Assembly: GCA_003240735.1 (NCBI GenBank)
Contig: QFNE01000013.1
Location: 1-64,000 of the forward strand
From: Paracoccus denitrificans
Lineage (GTDB): Bacteria; Pseudomonadota; Alphaproteobacteria; Rhodobacterales; Rhodobacteraceae
Reading direction: 5' to 3'
Length of the DNA: 64,000 nt
Shown here: positions 27,291 to 35,892 of the stretch, in pieces
Numbering within the stretch: the stretch's first letter is position 1
Layout of the letters: each line of letters opens with the position of its first letter
Position numbers and translations under genes: made by a program
The notes under the pieces: generated by a model
What the model was told of the DNA's origin: nothing
The model's database searches: none
Seen by the model: only the letters and a program-made list of their open reading frames with translations

Positions 27291-28096
27291 TGACAGGCGA
27301 CGTCCACGGCGGAACGGTTGGCCTGACGGTTCGGGATGTTGCGGTCCGCTATGGCAGCCGTCCGGTTCTGTCGGGGCTGATGCTGCCGCCGTTGCGGCCT
27401 GGCGAACTGACGGTGCTTGCAGGACCAAACGCGGCAGGAAAATCGACGTTGCTGCGGGCGATTGCCCATCTGACGGCTTACCGCGGTGAAATTGCGCTGG
27501 ACGGTCAGGATCTGGGACGGATGGGTGCGGCCGAGCGGGCGAAGATCGTCGGTTTCATGCCCCAGAACCTGCCGTCGGCGTCGTCGCTGTCAGTTCTGGA
27601 AAGCGTGATCACGGCGCTGCGGGCCACAGGCACGCCCGGGTCGCAAGCCGACCTGCGCGCAATGGCTGTGCTGGAAAGACTGGACATCGCACCGCTGGCG
27701 ATGCGTCCGCTGGATCAGCTTTCGGGTGGGCAGCGCCAGATGGTCAGTCTGGCGCAGGCCATCGTCCGCGATCCGCGACTGCTGCTTCTGGATGAACCGA
27801 CCAGCGCGCTGGATCTGGCGCGTCAGATGCGGCTGTTGTCCGAACTGCGGCGATTGGCCCAAGAGGGTCGCGTGGTCGTCGCCGTCCTGCACGACCTTGG
27901 GCTGGCTGCGCAGTGGGCCGACCGGATCGTCGTTCTGCATGACGGCGGCATGCACAGCTCAGGCACGCCGTCGGAAGTCGTGACCCCTGCGATGCTGGCG
28001 CAGGTCTACGGCGTGCATGCGCGGGTCGAGGGGTGTTCGAAGGGGCGGCTTATGGTGCTGGTCGATGACGTGGTCGGGGCTGTCGTCAGGGAATAA
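27290..28096 (+). CDS. Siderophore ABC transporter ATP-binding protein (FecE/FepC-like)
   Basis: ATPase of the ferric-siderophore importer, 268 residues. Walker A is GPNAAGKSTLL, signature LSGGQRQMVSLAQAIV, Walker B LLLLDEPTSALD, switch His in VLHDLGLA. ATG 27290 overlaps the permease stop (TGATG). The 3' end overlaps a small opposing ORF by 11 nt. Confidence 0.9.
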   Translation: MTGDVHGGTVGLTVRDVAVRYGSRPVLSGLMLPPLRPGELTVLAGPNAAGKSTLLRAIAHLTAYRGEIALDGQDLGRMGAAERAKIVGFMPQNLPSASSLSVLESVITALRATGTPGSQADLRAMAVLERLDIAPLAMRPLDQLSGGQRQMVSLAQAIVRDPRLLLLDEPTSALDLARQMRLLSELRRLAQEGRVVVAVLHDLGLAAQWADRIVVLHDGGMHSSGTPSEVVTPAMLAQVYGVHARVEGCSKGRLMVLVDDVVGAVVRE

Positions 28097-28196
28097 CCCC
28101 GATGCCCCACCAGATCAGTGCCGACACGATCGACGCGACCAAACCGAACAGGATCACGACCAGGATCGTCAGGGCAGGGCGTTTCGGATCGGGCAT
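28086..28196 (-). CDS. Small single-helix membrane protein, 36 aa
   Basis: A short frame starting MPDPKRPALTILVVILFGLV and ending WWGIGVIP. It has a basic N-terminus and one hydrophobic helix of about 24 residues, so it would be a small inner-membrane protein. It lies on the same strand as the tct operon, just beyond its terminator, and its 3' end overlaps the ATPase gene by 11 nt. No good ribosome-binding site is visible. No known family was recognised; the call rests on composition only. Confidence 0.45.
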   Translation of the reverse strand: MPDPKRPALTILVVILFGLVASIVSALIWWGIGVIP

Positions 28197-28214
28197 CGCG
28201 GGTTTCCATGAAGA

Positions 28215-28242
28215 AACGGCCGCAGGTTTCCCCGCGGCCGTT
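28215..28242 (-). terminator. Terminator of the tct operon
   Basis: A 9-bp perfect stem (AACGGCCGC / GCGGCCGTT) with a 10-nt loop is followed on the minus strand by TTTCTTC. It lies 12 bp after the stop of the last tctC gene. Confidence 0.8.
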
Positions 28243-28253
28243 CTGGTCAGTGC

Positions 28254-29225
28254 TTAGTCGAGCGTGACGTTCGCTTCCTTGACGACCGGTTCCCACTTGG
28301 CCATTTCGGCCTTCACGTGTTCGCCCAGTGCCTCGGGGGTCGACCCCACGATCTCGGCCGAGAATTCGCCCATGCGTTCGATGACGGCGGGGTCCTTCAT
28401 CGCGTCGACGGCGGCCTTGTTCAGCGCGGCAATCGCCTCGGGCGGGGTGCCGGCTGGGGCAAACAGCGCGTTCCAGCTGTAGGTTTCATAGCCGGGCAGC
28501 GTTTCCGCGATGGCCGGCACGTCCGGGAAGGACGGCGCGCGCTTGGCCGTCGTGACACCAAGCGCCTTCAGCTTGCCGCTTTTGATGTGGCTGGAGGCTG
28601 AGGGCAGGTTGTCGAAGATGATCGGCACCTGGTTGCCCAGAACATCGGTCAGCGCAGGGCCAGAGCCTTTGTAGGGGATATGGGTGATATCGGTCCCGGC
28701 CATCGAATTGAACAGCGCACCTGACAGGTGCAGCGGCGTGCCGTTTCCCGACGAGGCATAGGCCAGCTGTCCCGGTTCTTTCTTGGCCAGATCGATCAGC
28801 TCCTGAACGGTGTTGACCGGCAGCTGCGGGTTCACCGCCATGACGTTCGGCACGAGCACCAGAAGCGAGATCGGCGCAAAGTCGGTCACCGGGTCATAGG
28901 GCTTCTGTTTCAGGATCAGCGGGTTAAGCGCGTGCGTGGCGACCGTCCCCATCAGGATCGTATAGCCATCGGCGTCTGCCTTGGCGACCTGCTGGGCGCC
29001 CAGACTGCCGCCGGCGCCGCCGACGTTCTGGACGATGACCTGCTGGCCCAGCTCATTGGACATCTTTTCGGCAACGATACGGCCGACCACGTCGGTCGAG
29101 CCGCCAGCCGCGAAGGGGATGACCAGCGTGATGGGACGGTCGGGGAATGCGGCTGCGGCAGAACCCGCCAGCCCCACCGCCAACGCAGCACCCAGCAACA
29201 GGCGGCGTGTGATCGAGGTTTTCAT
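28254..29225 (-). CDS. tctC: Tripartite tricarboxylate transporter binding protein TctC/Bug (second copy)
   Basis: Periplasmic receptor of a TTT-family carrier, 323 residues. The signal peptide MKTSITRRLLLGAALAVGLA ends near AAA-F. The mature start FPDRPITLVIPFAAGGSTDVVGRI and IPYKGSGPALTDVLG are Bug/TctC hallmarks. It is the last gene of the operon, after tctA, with a 60-bp gap. It is clearly different from the TctC at the head of the same operon, so the transporter may use two receptors with different ligands. Confidence 0.9.
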   Translation of the reverse strand: MKTSITRRLLLGAALAVGLAGSAAAAFPDRPITLVIPFAAGGSTDVVGRIVAEKMSNELGQQVIVQNVGGAGGSLGAQQVAKADADGYTILMGTVATHALNPLILKQKPYDPVTDFAPISLLVLVPNVMAVNPQLPVNTVQELIDLAKKEPGQLAYASSGNGTPLHLSGALFNSMAGTDITHIPYKGSGPALTDVLGNQVPIIFDNLPSASSHIKSGKLKALGVTTAKRAPSFPDVPAIAETLPGYETYSWNALFAPAGTPPEAIAALNKAAVDAMKDPAVIERMGEFSAEIVGSTPEALGEHVKAEMAKWEPVVKEANVTLD

Positions 29226-29285
29226 GGTGTTGTCTCCTCCCAGAGTTGGAAACGCGGCGCCGTCACGGCACCGCGGTCGAATGTC

Positions 29286-30794
29286 TTATCCGTCGGATTC
29301 GGTGAACACTTCATCCCGACGTTTGCGGATCTGCGGCAGAAACACCAGCACCAGCACCGCCAGCGCCATCAGCAGAAGACCGGCGCTGATGGGGCGGGAC
29401 ACGAATGTCGTGGGATCGCCGCGCGACAAGATCATGGCGCGCCGCAGGTTTTCCTCCAGCAGCGGGCCAAGGACGAACCCCAGCAGCAGGGGCGCCGGTT
29501 CGCACCGCAGCTTGGACATGATGTATCCAAGCAGACCGAAGAACGCGACGGCGTACAGGTCGTAGGTGTTCGAGTTCACCGAATAGACCCCGATCGCGCA
29601 CATCGCCATGATGATGGGGAACAGCACGAAATAGGGCACGCTCAGCAGTTTGACCCACATCCCGATCAGCGGCAGGTTCAGGACGATCAGCATCAGGTTG
29701 CCGATCCACATGCTGGCGATGATGCCCCAGAACAGTTCGGGCTGGGTCGAGACGACATCGGGGCCGGGAACGATCCCCTGAATGATCATCGCGCCGATCA
29801 TCAGCGCCATCACCGGGTTTGCGGGGATGCCCAGCGTCAGCAGCGGGATGAAGCTGGTCTGCGCGCCCGCGTTGTTGGCGCTTTCGGGACCGGCGACACC
29901 GGCCAGCGCGCCCTTGCCGAACTCCTCCGGGTGCTTCGAGAGTTTCTTTTCGACGGTATAGCTGGCAAAGCTGGCCAGGATCGCGCCACCACCGGGCAGG
30001 ATCCCCAGAACCGAGCCGACGACCGTGCCGCGCAGGACGGGGCCGACCATCTGCTTGAACTCTTCCTTGGTGGGGAACAGACGGTTGATGTTCTTGGTCA
30101 TCACCTCGCGGTCGGTTTCGTTTTCGAGGTTGCGCAGGATCTCGGCGATGCCGAAGACGCCGATGGCCACGGCAACGAAGTTCAGCCCGTCCGCGAACTG
30201 GGTGATCCCCAGCGTGAAACGCGGCGTCCCGGTATAGACGTCGGTGCCGACGATCCCGAGAAGCAGCCCCAGAACCACCATCGCCAGCGCCTTCAGGACG
30301 GACCCGTGGGCAAGTGCCACGGACATCACCAGACCCAGAACCATCAGGCTGAAATATTCGGCCGCACCGAATTTCAGCGCCACCTCGGTCAAGGGCGGCG
30401 CAAAGATCGCCACGAGGAAGGTGGCGACGGTGCCGGCGAAAAACGACCCAATGGCGGCGGTGGCAAGGGCGGTGCCCGCACGGCCCTTGCGGGCCATCTG
30501 ATAGCCGTCGATCGCGGTCACGGCGGACGAGCTTTCGCCGGGCATGTTGATCAGGATCGCGGTGGTCGAGCCGCCATACTGCGCCCCGTAATAGATCCCC
30601 GCCAGCATGATCAGTGAGCTGACCGGTTCCAGCTGGAACGTAATCGGCAGCAGCATGGCGATGGTCGCCGTAGCACCGATGCCGGGCAGAACGCCGATCA
30701 ACGTGCCAAGGATCACACCGATCAGGCAGAACAGCATGTTGGCCAGCGACGAGGCGACCGAAAAGCCAAGGCCGAGGTTATGGATGAGTTCCAT
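29286..30794 (-). CDS. tctA: Tripartite tricarboxylate transporter large membrane subunit TctA
   Basis: Main channel subunit, 502 residues with about a dozen membrane helices. Family motifs: GVLPGIGATATIAMLLPITF, GGSTTAILINMPGESSSAVTAIDGYQMARKGRAGTAL and LPGGGAILASFASYTVEKKLS. Together with TctB and a TctC receptor it drives ion-coupled uptake of citrate-like carboxylates. It follows tctB by 6 nt. The exact substrate is not evident from sequence. Confidence 0.93.
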   Translation of the reverse strand: MELIHNLGLGFSVASSLANMLFCLIGVILGTLIGVLPGIGATATIAMLLPITFQLEPVSSLIMLAGIYYGAQYGGSTTAILINMPGESSSAVTAIDGYQMARKGRAGTALATAAIGSFFAGTVATFLVAIFAPPLTEVALKFGAAEYFSLMVLGLVMSVALAHGSVLKALAMVVLGLLLGIVGTDVYTGTPRFTLGITQFADGLNFVAVAIGVFGIAEILRNLENETDREVMTKNINRLFPTKEEFKQMVGPVLRGTVVGSVLGILPGGGAILASFASYTVEKKLSKHPEEFGKGALAGVAGPESANNAGAQTSFIPLLTLGIPANPVMALMIGAMIIQGIVPGPDVVSTQPELFWGIIASMWIGNLMLIVLNLPLIGMWVKLLSVPYFVLFPIIMAMCAIGVYSVNSNTYDLYAVAFFGLLGYIMSKLRCEPAPLLLGFVLGPLLEENLRRAMILSRGDPTTFVSRPISAGLLLMALAVLVLVFLPQIRKRRDEVFTESDG

Positions 30795-30800
30795 GATGTC

Positions 30801-31262
30801 TTACCAATCCAGCCAGGGGCCGATGCGCCGGAACGGCAGGCCAAGGCCATAGCTGAAGATGAGGGTGGAGATGACGGTGACCAGAACCGCCAGCAGCAGC
30901 GCCGGTCCCGGCTTCATACGGCTGGACGCCTGAGAGGCGTAAAGCGAACAGATGAACAGCGCGGGGATGAAACCCAGTCCGCGGACGGTCAGGCCGAAAA
31001 AGATCGGGGCAGGCAGGATGAACAGGATTCCCCGCCATGCGATCGGGCCGATCGGCTCGCCCTCCTTGCCCAGCGATTTCAGCGCGATGATGACCCCTAG
31101 CAGGAACAGCAGCCCCGACAGGACCATGGGGAAATACCCCGGCCCCATGCGCAGCGATGTGCCAATTTCCAGCCCGACGGTCTGCCAGCCGAAAAACGCG
31201 GCGGCGAGCATCAGAAGGATGCCGGCCGCCAGATCAGTGTTGTCCCTTGGTTTCGTGGACAT
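30801..31262 (-). CDS. tctB: Tripartite tricarboxylate transporter small membrane subunit TctB
   Basis: Small membrane subunit of the TTT carrier: 153 residues, four predicted helices, with LRMGPGYFPMVLSGLLFLLG, the conserved N-terminal TctB segment. GGGAGG lies a few bases before ATG 31262. Position between the first tctC and tctA is the usual tctCBA order. Confidence 0.87.
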   Translation of the reverse strand: MSTKPRDNTDLAAGILLMLAAAFFGWQTVGLEIGTSLRMGPGYFPMVLSGLLFLLGVIIALKSLGKEGEPIGPIAWRGILFILPAPIFFGLTVRGLGFIPALFICSLYASQASSRMKPGPALLLAVLVTVISTLIFSYGLGLPFRRIGPWLDW

Positions 31263-31338
31263 GGGTTCTCCCCTCCCTCCCCCGTGTGCGATGCGCGCGC
31301 CGGCCGTCGGGGCAGGCGCGCGTCGTCGATGCGTGAAA

Positions 31339-32313
31339 TCAGTCGGCGTAGACGCCAGCGGCCTCGATCACAGGCTTCCAGCGGGCGATTTCGGCGTCCA
31401 GCTTGGCCTTCAGCGCCGCGGGCGTCGCGTCCGCCGCGGGCGAGGGCTCGGTCCCCAGATCCTGCATCGCCTTGATGACGCTTTCGTCTGCCAATGCTCC
31501 CTGCAGGGATTTTGACAACCGGTCCGTCACGGCCTCGGGGGTGCCGGCGGGGGCGTAAAGCCCGTGCCAGATCGAGACCTCGAAGCCCTTGAGGCCTGCT
31601 TCTTCGGCGGTGGGCAGGTCCGGGAAGACCGGAACGCGGTTCGGCGTCGTCACGGCATACGCCTTGATCGTGCCGCCCTTGATCTGCTGGGTGGTGTTGG
31701 TCGTCTGGTCGCACATGATATCGACCTGACCGCCCAGAAGATCGGTCATCGCTGGGCCGGTCCCCTTATAGGGCACGGTCACCAGCTGCGTGCCGATCGC
31801 CGATTGATACAGCATGCCGCACAGGTGGCTGGCCGATCCGATGCCGGCGTTCGCCATGGTGATCTTGTCGGCGTTGACCTTGGTATATTCGACAAAGGCC
31901 GGGAAATCGGCGGGTTCGAAGTCCTTGCGGGACACGAACACCATCGGCACTTCGGTCACCAGACCGACATAGCTGAAGGCCGTCGCGGGATCATAGGCAA
32001 GCTTGCGATAAAGCGTGGCCGACGTGGCCATGCCGATATGGGTCAGCAGCAGGGTATAGCCATCGGGATCGGCCTTGGCGACCTGCCCCGCACCCAGCGT
32101 GCCGCCAGCGCCACCAACGTTTTCGATGACGATCTGCTTGCCCAGATCAGTCGACATCTTGTCGGCGACCAGACGTGCCACGGTATCGGTCGGACCACCG
32201 GCTGCGAACGGCACCACCATGGTGATCTGACGCGTCGGGTAATCCTGCGCAAAGGCGGCGCCAGCCGACAAGGCCACGGCACACAGCGCGGCGACGAACT
32301 TTGAATAAGCCAT
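31339..32313 (-). CDS. tctC: Tripartite tricarboxylate transporter binding protein TctC/Bug (first copy)
   Basis: Periplasmic receptor at the head of the tct operon, 324 residues. The signal peptide is MAYSKFVAALCAVALSAGAA followed by FAQD. The mature start YPTRQITMVVPFAAGGPTDTVARL and VPYKGTGPAMTDLLGG are typical. GGGAGGGG precedes ATG 32313; the longer frame from 32352 lacks such a site. It lies directly downstream of the dctBD-like pair on the same strand, which suggests that the pair regulates it. Confidence 0.9.
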   Translation of the reverse strand: MAYSKFVAALCAVALSAGAAFAQDYPTRQITMVVPFAAGGPTDTVARLVADKMSTDLGKQIVIENVGGAGGTLGAGQVAKADPDGYTLLLTHIGMATSATLYRKLAYDPATAFSYVGLVTEVPMVFVSRKDFEPADFPAFVEYTKVNADKITMANAGIGSASHLCGMLYQSAIGTQLVTVPYKGTGPAMTDLLGGQVDIMCDQTTNTTQQIKGGTIKAYAVTTPNRVPVFPDLPTAEEAGLKGFEVSIWHGLYAPAGTPEAVTDRLSKSLQGALADESVIKAMQDLGTEPSPAADATPAALKAKLDAEIARWKPVIEAAGVYAD

Positions 32314-32442
32314 ATCCCCTCCCAAGGACTGTACTTGGACATGCCTCCACACGTCCTTCGGCGGCAGATTGCGTCGGGATCTAGAGGTCCACCAAACGCA
32401 AAAGTGAGGCGCGTCAGGAAAACTGTTACATCCGTTCGTCCA

Positions 32443-32495
32443 ATGGGTGGAAACGGGGACATTACGCTGTAAAATATGGGTGGAAATCCACCCAT
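32443..32495. promoter_or_regulatory. Palindrome plus direct half-repeat upstream of tctC
   Basis: ATGGGTGGAAATCCACCCAT (32476-32495) has 9-bp perfect arms. The half-sequence ATGGGTGGAAA recurs at 32443, 33 bp away. It lies 130-180 bp before the first tctC start, where an enhancer site for a DctD-type regulator would be expected. On the minus strand the palindrome is followed by ATTTTA, so it could instead terminate dctD. No clear -24/-12 promoter was found. Confidence 0.45.
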
Positions 32496-32506
32496 CAGGA
32501 TTGGCG

Positions 32507-33838
32507 CTAGTCGTCGTCAGACAGGCTTAGCCGGTCCAGACCGTATTTCTGCATCTTTTCGTACAGAGTCTTTCTGGAAATCCCCAACGCCTCGTAAACA
32601 GCGCGCAAGCGACCGCCATGGGCGGCGATGGCCCCGGCGATCAGGCTGCGTTCGTAATCTGCGACACGGTCGGGCAACCGATCCCCGGTGGCGGGCGCGG
32701 GTTCGGGGTTATCCAACCCCATGACGAACCGCTCGGACAGATTGCGCAGTTCACGCACGTTGCCTGGCCAGTCCCGACCGGACAGTGCCGACAGATAGGA
32801 CGGCGGGACCTCACGCTCCGGCTTGCCGTACCGCGCCGCGGATTCGCGGACGAGCTGCAGAAACAACAGGGGGATATCCTCTCGACGGGCCGAAAGAGGC
32901 GGGACGTTCATCGTCGCGACATTCAGCCGCCAATACAGATCTTCGCGAAAGGTGCCCTGCTCCACGGCGGCTCCAAGGTCGTGCTTGCTGATGGCGATAA
33001 AGCGCACGTCCAGCGGCACCGGGTCGTTCGAGCCGAGCCGGGTGATGACACGGTCGTTCAGCACCCGCAGCAGCTTGGCCTGCAGCCCCAGCGGCATCGC
33101 CCCGATTTCGTCCAGAAGAACCGTCCCGCCGCGTGCGTGTTCGAACTTGCCGTATCGTGCGCGAATGGCGCCGGGGAATGCCCCGGCCTCATGGCCGAAC
33201 AGCTCGGACTCGATCAGCTCAGCTGGTAAGGCGGCGCAGTTGATGACGATGAAGGGCGCGGCACCCCGGGCGGATATGTCGTGAAGCGTCCGGGCAGCGA
33301 CTTCCTTGCCTGCCCCGGTCGGTCCGATGATCAACGCGTCGGTATCCGCTGCCCCGACCGCGCGCAGCCGGTATCGCAGATCCAGCATCACCTGCGTTCG
33401 CCCCGGCAGGCGCGCCTCGACGTCGTCGCGCTTGCCCGCGACCGCCCGCAGGCGACGGTTGTCCAGAACCAGCCCGCGATGTTCGACCGCGCGGCGCAAA
33501 ACGGTGACGAGATCCTGAACGACGAACGGCTTTTCGATGAAGTCGTAGGCCCCACCCCGGATCGCCTCGACCGCCAGGGGGACTTCGGCGTGGCCGGTCA
33601 CAAGGATCACCGGAATGTCGGGGTCGGTTTCGTGGATGCGCGTCAGCAGGGTCATGCCGTCCAGCCCCGGCATGCGGATGTCGCTGACGACCACGCCTTG
33701 GAATCCCGGGCCGGTCAGTGCCAGAGCCTCTTCGGCACTGGCAAGGGACTGGACGGTGAAGCCCGCAAGCTCCAACGCTTGCGCGGTAGAGCTGCGCATC
33801 TGGTCATCGTCATCCACCAGAAGAACGCGGGGCGTCAT
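32507..33838 (-). CDS. dctD: DctD-type sigma-54 response regulator
   Basis: NtrC-family activator of 443 residues: receiver (phospho-Asp D53 in VVVSDIRMPG, Lys in IEKPF), AAA+ domain and C-terminal Fis-type helix-turn-helix (LRAVYEALGISRKTLYEKMQKYG). The AAA+ domain has Walker A GPTGAGKE at 172-179, the sigma-54 contact loop GAFPGA at 219-224 and Walker B LLDE at 241-244. GAFPGA in place of GAFTGA also occurs in DctD proteins, so it is probably functional. Its start overlaps the dctB stop by 4 nt, and the tct operon follows. Confidence 0.88.
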   Translation of the reverse strand: MTPRVLLVDDDDQMRSSTAQALELAGFTVQSLASAEEALALTGPGFQGVVVSDIRMPGLDGMTLLTRIHETDPDIPVILVTGHAEVPLAVEAIRGGAYDFIEKPFVVQDLVTVLRRAVEHRGLVLDNRRLRAVAGKRDDVEARLPGRTQVMLDLRYRLRAVGAADTDALIIGPTGAGKEVAARTLHDISARGAAPFIVINCAALPAELIESELFGHEAGAFPGAIRARYGKFEHARGGTVLLDEIGAMPLGLQAKLLRVLNDRVITRLGSNDPVPLDVRFIAISKHDLGAAVEQGTFREDLYWRLNVATMNVPPLSARREDIPLLFLQLVRESAARYGKPEREVPPSYLSALSGRDWPGNVRELRNLSERFVMGLDNPEPAPATGDRLPDRVADYERSLIAGAIAAHGGRLRAVYEALGISRKTLYEKMQKYGLDRLSLSDDD

Positions 33839-35700
33839 GCGGCACGACCCGAGGCAGTGGGCAGCGTGACGCAGAATGCGACACCTGGGCCTGCGTCCGC
33901 CACGGTGATCGTGCCGCCAAGGTCGCGCACGATGTTGGCGGTGATCGACAGCCCCAGCCCCAATCCGGTGCCCTTGGTCGTGAAGAAAGGATCGAAAATC
34001 CGGGCGGCGATGGGTGGCGCGACCCCCGGGCCGCGGTCTCGGACTGTCAGCACGACCCGATCGGCCTGTACCACGGCCGACAGGGTGATCGCCCGATCCT
34101 CCAGCCCCTCGACCGCGTCTGCGGCGTTGGTGATCAGGTTCACCAGCACCTGTTGCAGGCGCGTGGGTCCTGCGCGCAGGGCGGGCAGGTCGGCTGGGAG
34201 ATCGACGTCAAGTGTCGCGCCAACGCTGTCCAGACGTGCCGCGACGATGGTGCGGGTTTCCGGAACCAGCGCCGCCAGATCGACGGCGCCCAGCTGATCG
34301 TCAGGGTTTCGCGCGGCACTGCGCAGATGGCGCCCGATGGCCGCCATGCGGTCGATCAGGGACATGATTTCGGTGATGTTGGCGCGGGCGCGCGCATATT
34401 CCCCCCGCTCGATCAGGATCGCGGCGCTGTCGGCATAGTTGCGGGCGGCGGCAAGCGGTTGATTGATTTCGTGGGAAACTGACGCCGACATCTGCCCCAA
34501 TGCCGCCAGCTTGCCGACCTGAACCAACCCCGCCTGCGCTGTGCGCAGCTCAGCCTCGGTCACGCGGCGTTCGTGGATTTCCTGCTCCAACTGGCCATTC
34601 ACGCGCGCCAGATCGGCGGTGCGGGCAACGACGCGGCGTTCCAGTTCAGCCGTGGCAAAGGCCTGCGCCGCAAGTCGTTCTGCGACCTGAGCGCGACGCT
34701 GCCGCCACATCATCGCACCGACGCCGCCCAACGCCATCAGCAGCGCCAGGCTGATCGTCGCCAGTCGCGCCTCGGCCCGGGCGGTGCTGGCATTGACCAG
34801 GACATGCACGGTCCATCCCGCATCCTGCATCGGCTCAGAGGCCACGATGTAGTCACGTGATGCGGCCCGCCCCGGCCCGGGGTCAGGCAGCCGCAGCATC
34901 GGCACGCCGCTTTTGGATTGCACGGCCTCGCCGAATTCGGCCATGGGCTGTGTCGCATAACGACGCGACGCGGCGGTTCTGGCGCGGCGCTCTGCCGTCA
35001 GGGGGGTGATGGCGTGATAAAGCCATCCGGGGTCAGAGGCGAGGAACGTCATGCCTTCGGGATCTGTCACCAGCACACGGTAATCGCTGCCGTGCCATGC
35101 CTCTTCCATGCGGTCGACGCCGATCTTGACCGCGATGACGGCGCTGATTTCGCCACGACCGTCGCGGACCGGGGCAGAGAAATAGTATCCCCTGACGCCC
35201 GACGTCGTGCCGACGCCGTAGAACCGCGCCGGTCGGCCCGCCATCGCGTCGATGAAGTAGGGCCGGAAACTGAAGTTCTGTCCGATGAAGCTTTGCGGAC
35301 CTTCGTATCCGGAATGGGCGATTGTCTCACCATCGGGCCGGATCAGATAGATGTCGCTGGCCTGCACCTCGGCATTCTTGGCCGCCAGCCACAGATTTGT
35401 CTGTTGCCGCAGCACATGGTTGCGCGGATCGGCCGCCAGTCGGCGGATCATGTCCAGATCGGCGATCAGCTGCGGGACGACCTCGTACCGGGCAAGATCA
35501 GCTTCCAGCGCATTGACGGTCAACCGCAGTGCGTTCGTGGCCCGACCCTGCGCTGCGTGAAAGGCCTGCCGCGTCGCGATCTGGCCAAACACAGTCAATG
35601 CCAAGAGCGCGACCATAATTGCAGCCATCACCGGCGTTCCATGCCGCCAGGGCATAGGCAGTGCATGCAGGCGTCGCTGAAGGTGATCTGCGCTGGCCAT
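33835..35700 (-). CDS. dctB: DctB-type sensor histidine kinase
   Basis: Membrane sensor kinase of 621 residues. Two membrane helices (about 20-40 and 275-295) flank a periplasmic double-Cache/PAS region with DIYLIRPDGETIAHSGY and SFIGQNFSFRPYFIDAM, the C4-dicarboxylate sensor fold. A coiled coil leads to the H-box MSASVSHEINQPLAA, then the N box (LVNLITNAADA) and G boxes (GLGLGLSI). ATG 35700 follows AAGGGA; an upstream extension to 35787 would enter the G-rich tract. Its location suggests it senses the carboxylate carried by the tct transporter. Confidence 0.87.
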   Translation of the reverse strand: MASADHLQRRLHALPMPWRHGTPVMAAIMVALLALTVFGQIATRQAFHAAQGRATNALRLTVNALEADLARYEVVPQLIADLDMIRRLAADPRNHVLRQQTNLWLAAKNAEVQASDIYLIRPDGETIAHSGYEGPQSFIGQNFSFRPYFIDAMAGRPARFYGVGTTSGVRGYYFSAPVRDGRGEISAVIAVKIGVDRMEEAWHGSDYRVLVTDPEGMTFLASDPGWLYHAITPLTAERRARTAASRRYATQPMAEFGEAVQSKSGVPMLRLPDPGPGRAASRDYIVASEPMQDAGWTVHVLVNASTARAEARLATISLALLMALGGVGAMMWRQRRAQVAERLAAQAFATAELERRVVARTADLARVNGQLEQEIHERRVTEAELRTAQAGLVQVGKLAALGQMSASVSHEINQPLAAARNYADSAAILIERGEYARARANITEIMSLIDRMAAIGRHLRSAARNPDDQLGAVDLAALVPETRTIVAARLDSVGATLDVDLPADLPALRAGPTRLQQVLVNLITNAADAVEGLEDRAITLSAVVQADRVVLTVRDRGPGVAPPIAARIFDPFFTTKGTGLGLGLSITANIVRDLGGTITVADAGPGVAFCVTLPTASGRAA

Positions 35701-35791
35701 TCGTCCCTTTCGACGGCTGAACCGAAGGTTGGCACAAGGTGACAGCAGCCAAACTGTTGCGCAATCCCGTGCCGTTTGACCCCACAAGCAT

Positions 35792-35813
35792 GGGGGGAGG
35801 GGGAGGGGGGGGG
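35792..35813 (+). repeat. G-rich tract (G6-A-G5-A-G9) in the dctB/glycosyltransferase intergenic region
   Basis: Three runs of guanines, the longest nine bases, lie 80 bp before the start of the SPS-SPP gene and about 90 bp before dctB on the other strand. The glycosyltransferase frame stays open upstream across the tract. Such runs can slip during replication or form a G-quadruplex. Confidence 0.75.
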
Positions 35814-35892
35814 AACCGACGCCCAGGATTCACGTTGGTGTGAGGATCGACGCGCAGATGTGCCAGACGATCGCAACCATCAGGAACTGAAC

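Noticed and set aside
32313..32442. Sigma-54 promoter (-24/-12) for the tct operon
   Set aside because: A GG-N10-GC pair occurs close to the start codon but the surrounding bases do not match TGGCAC and TTGC.
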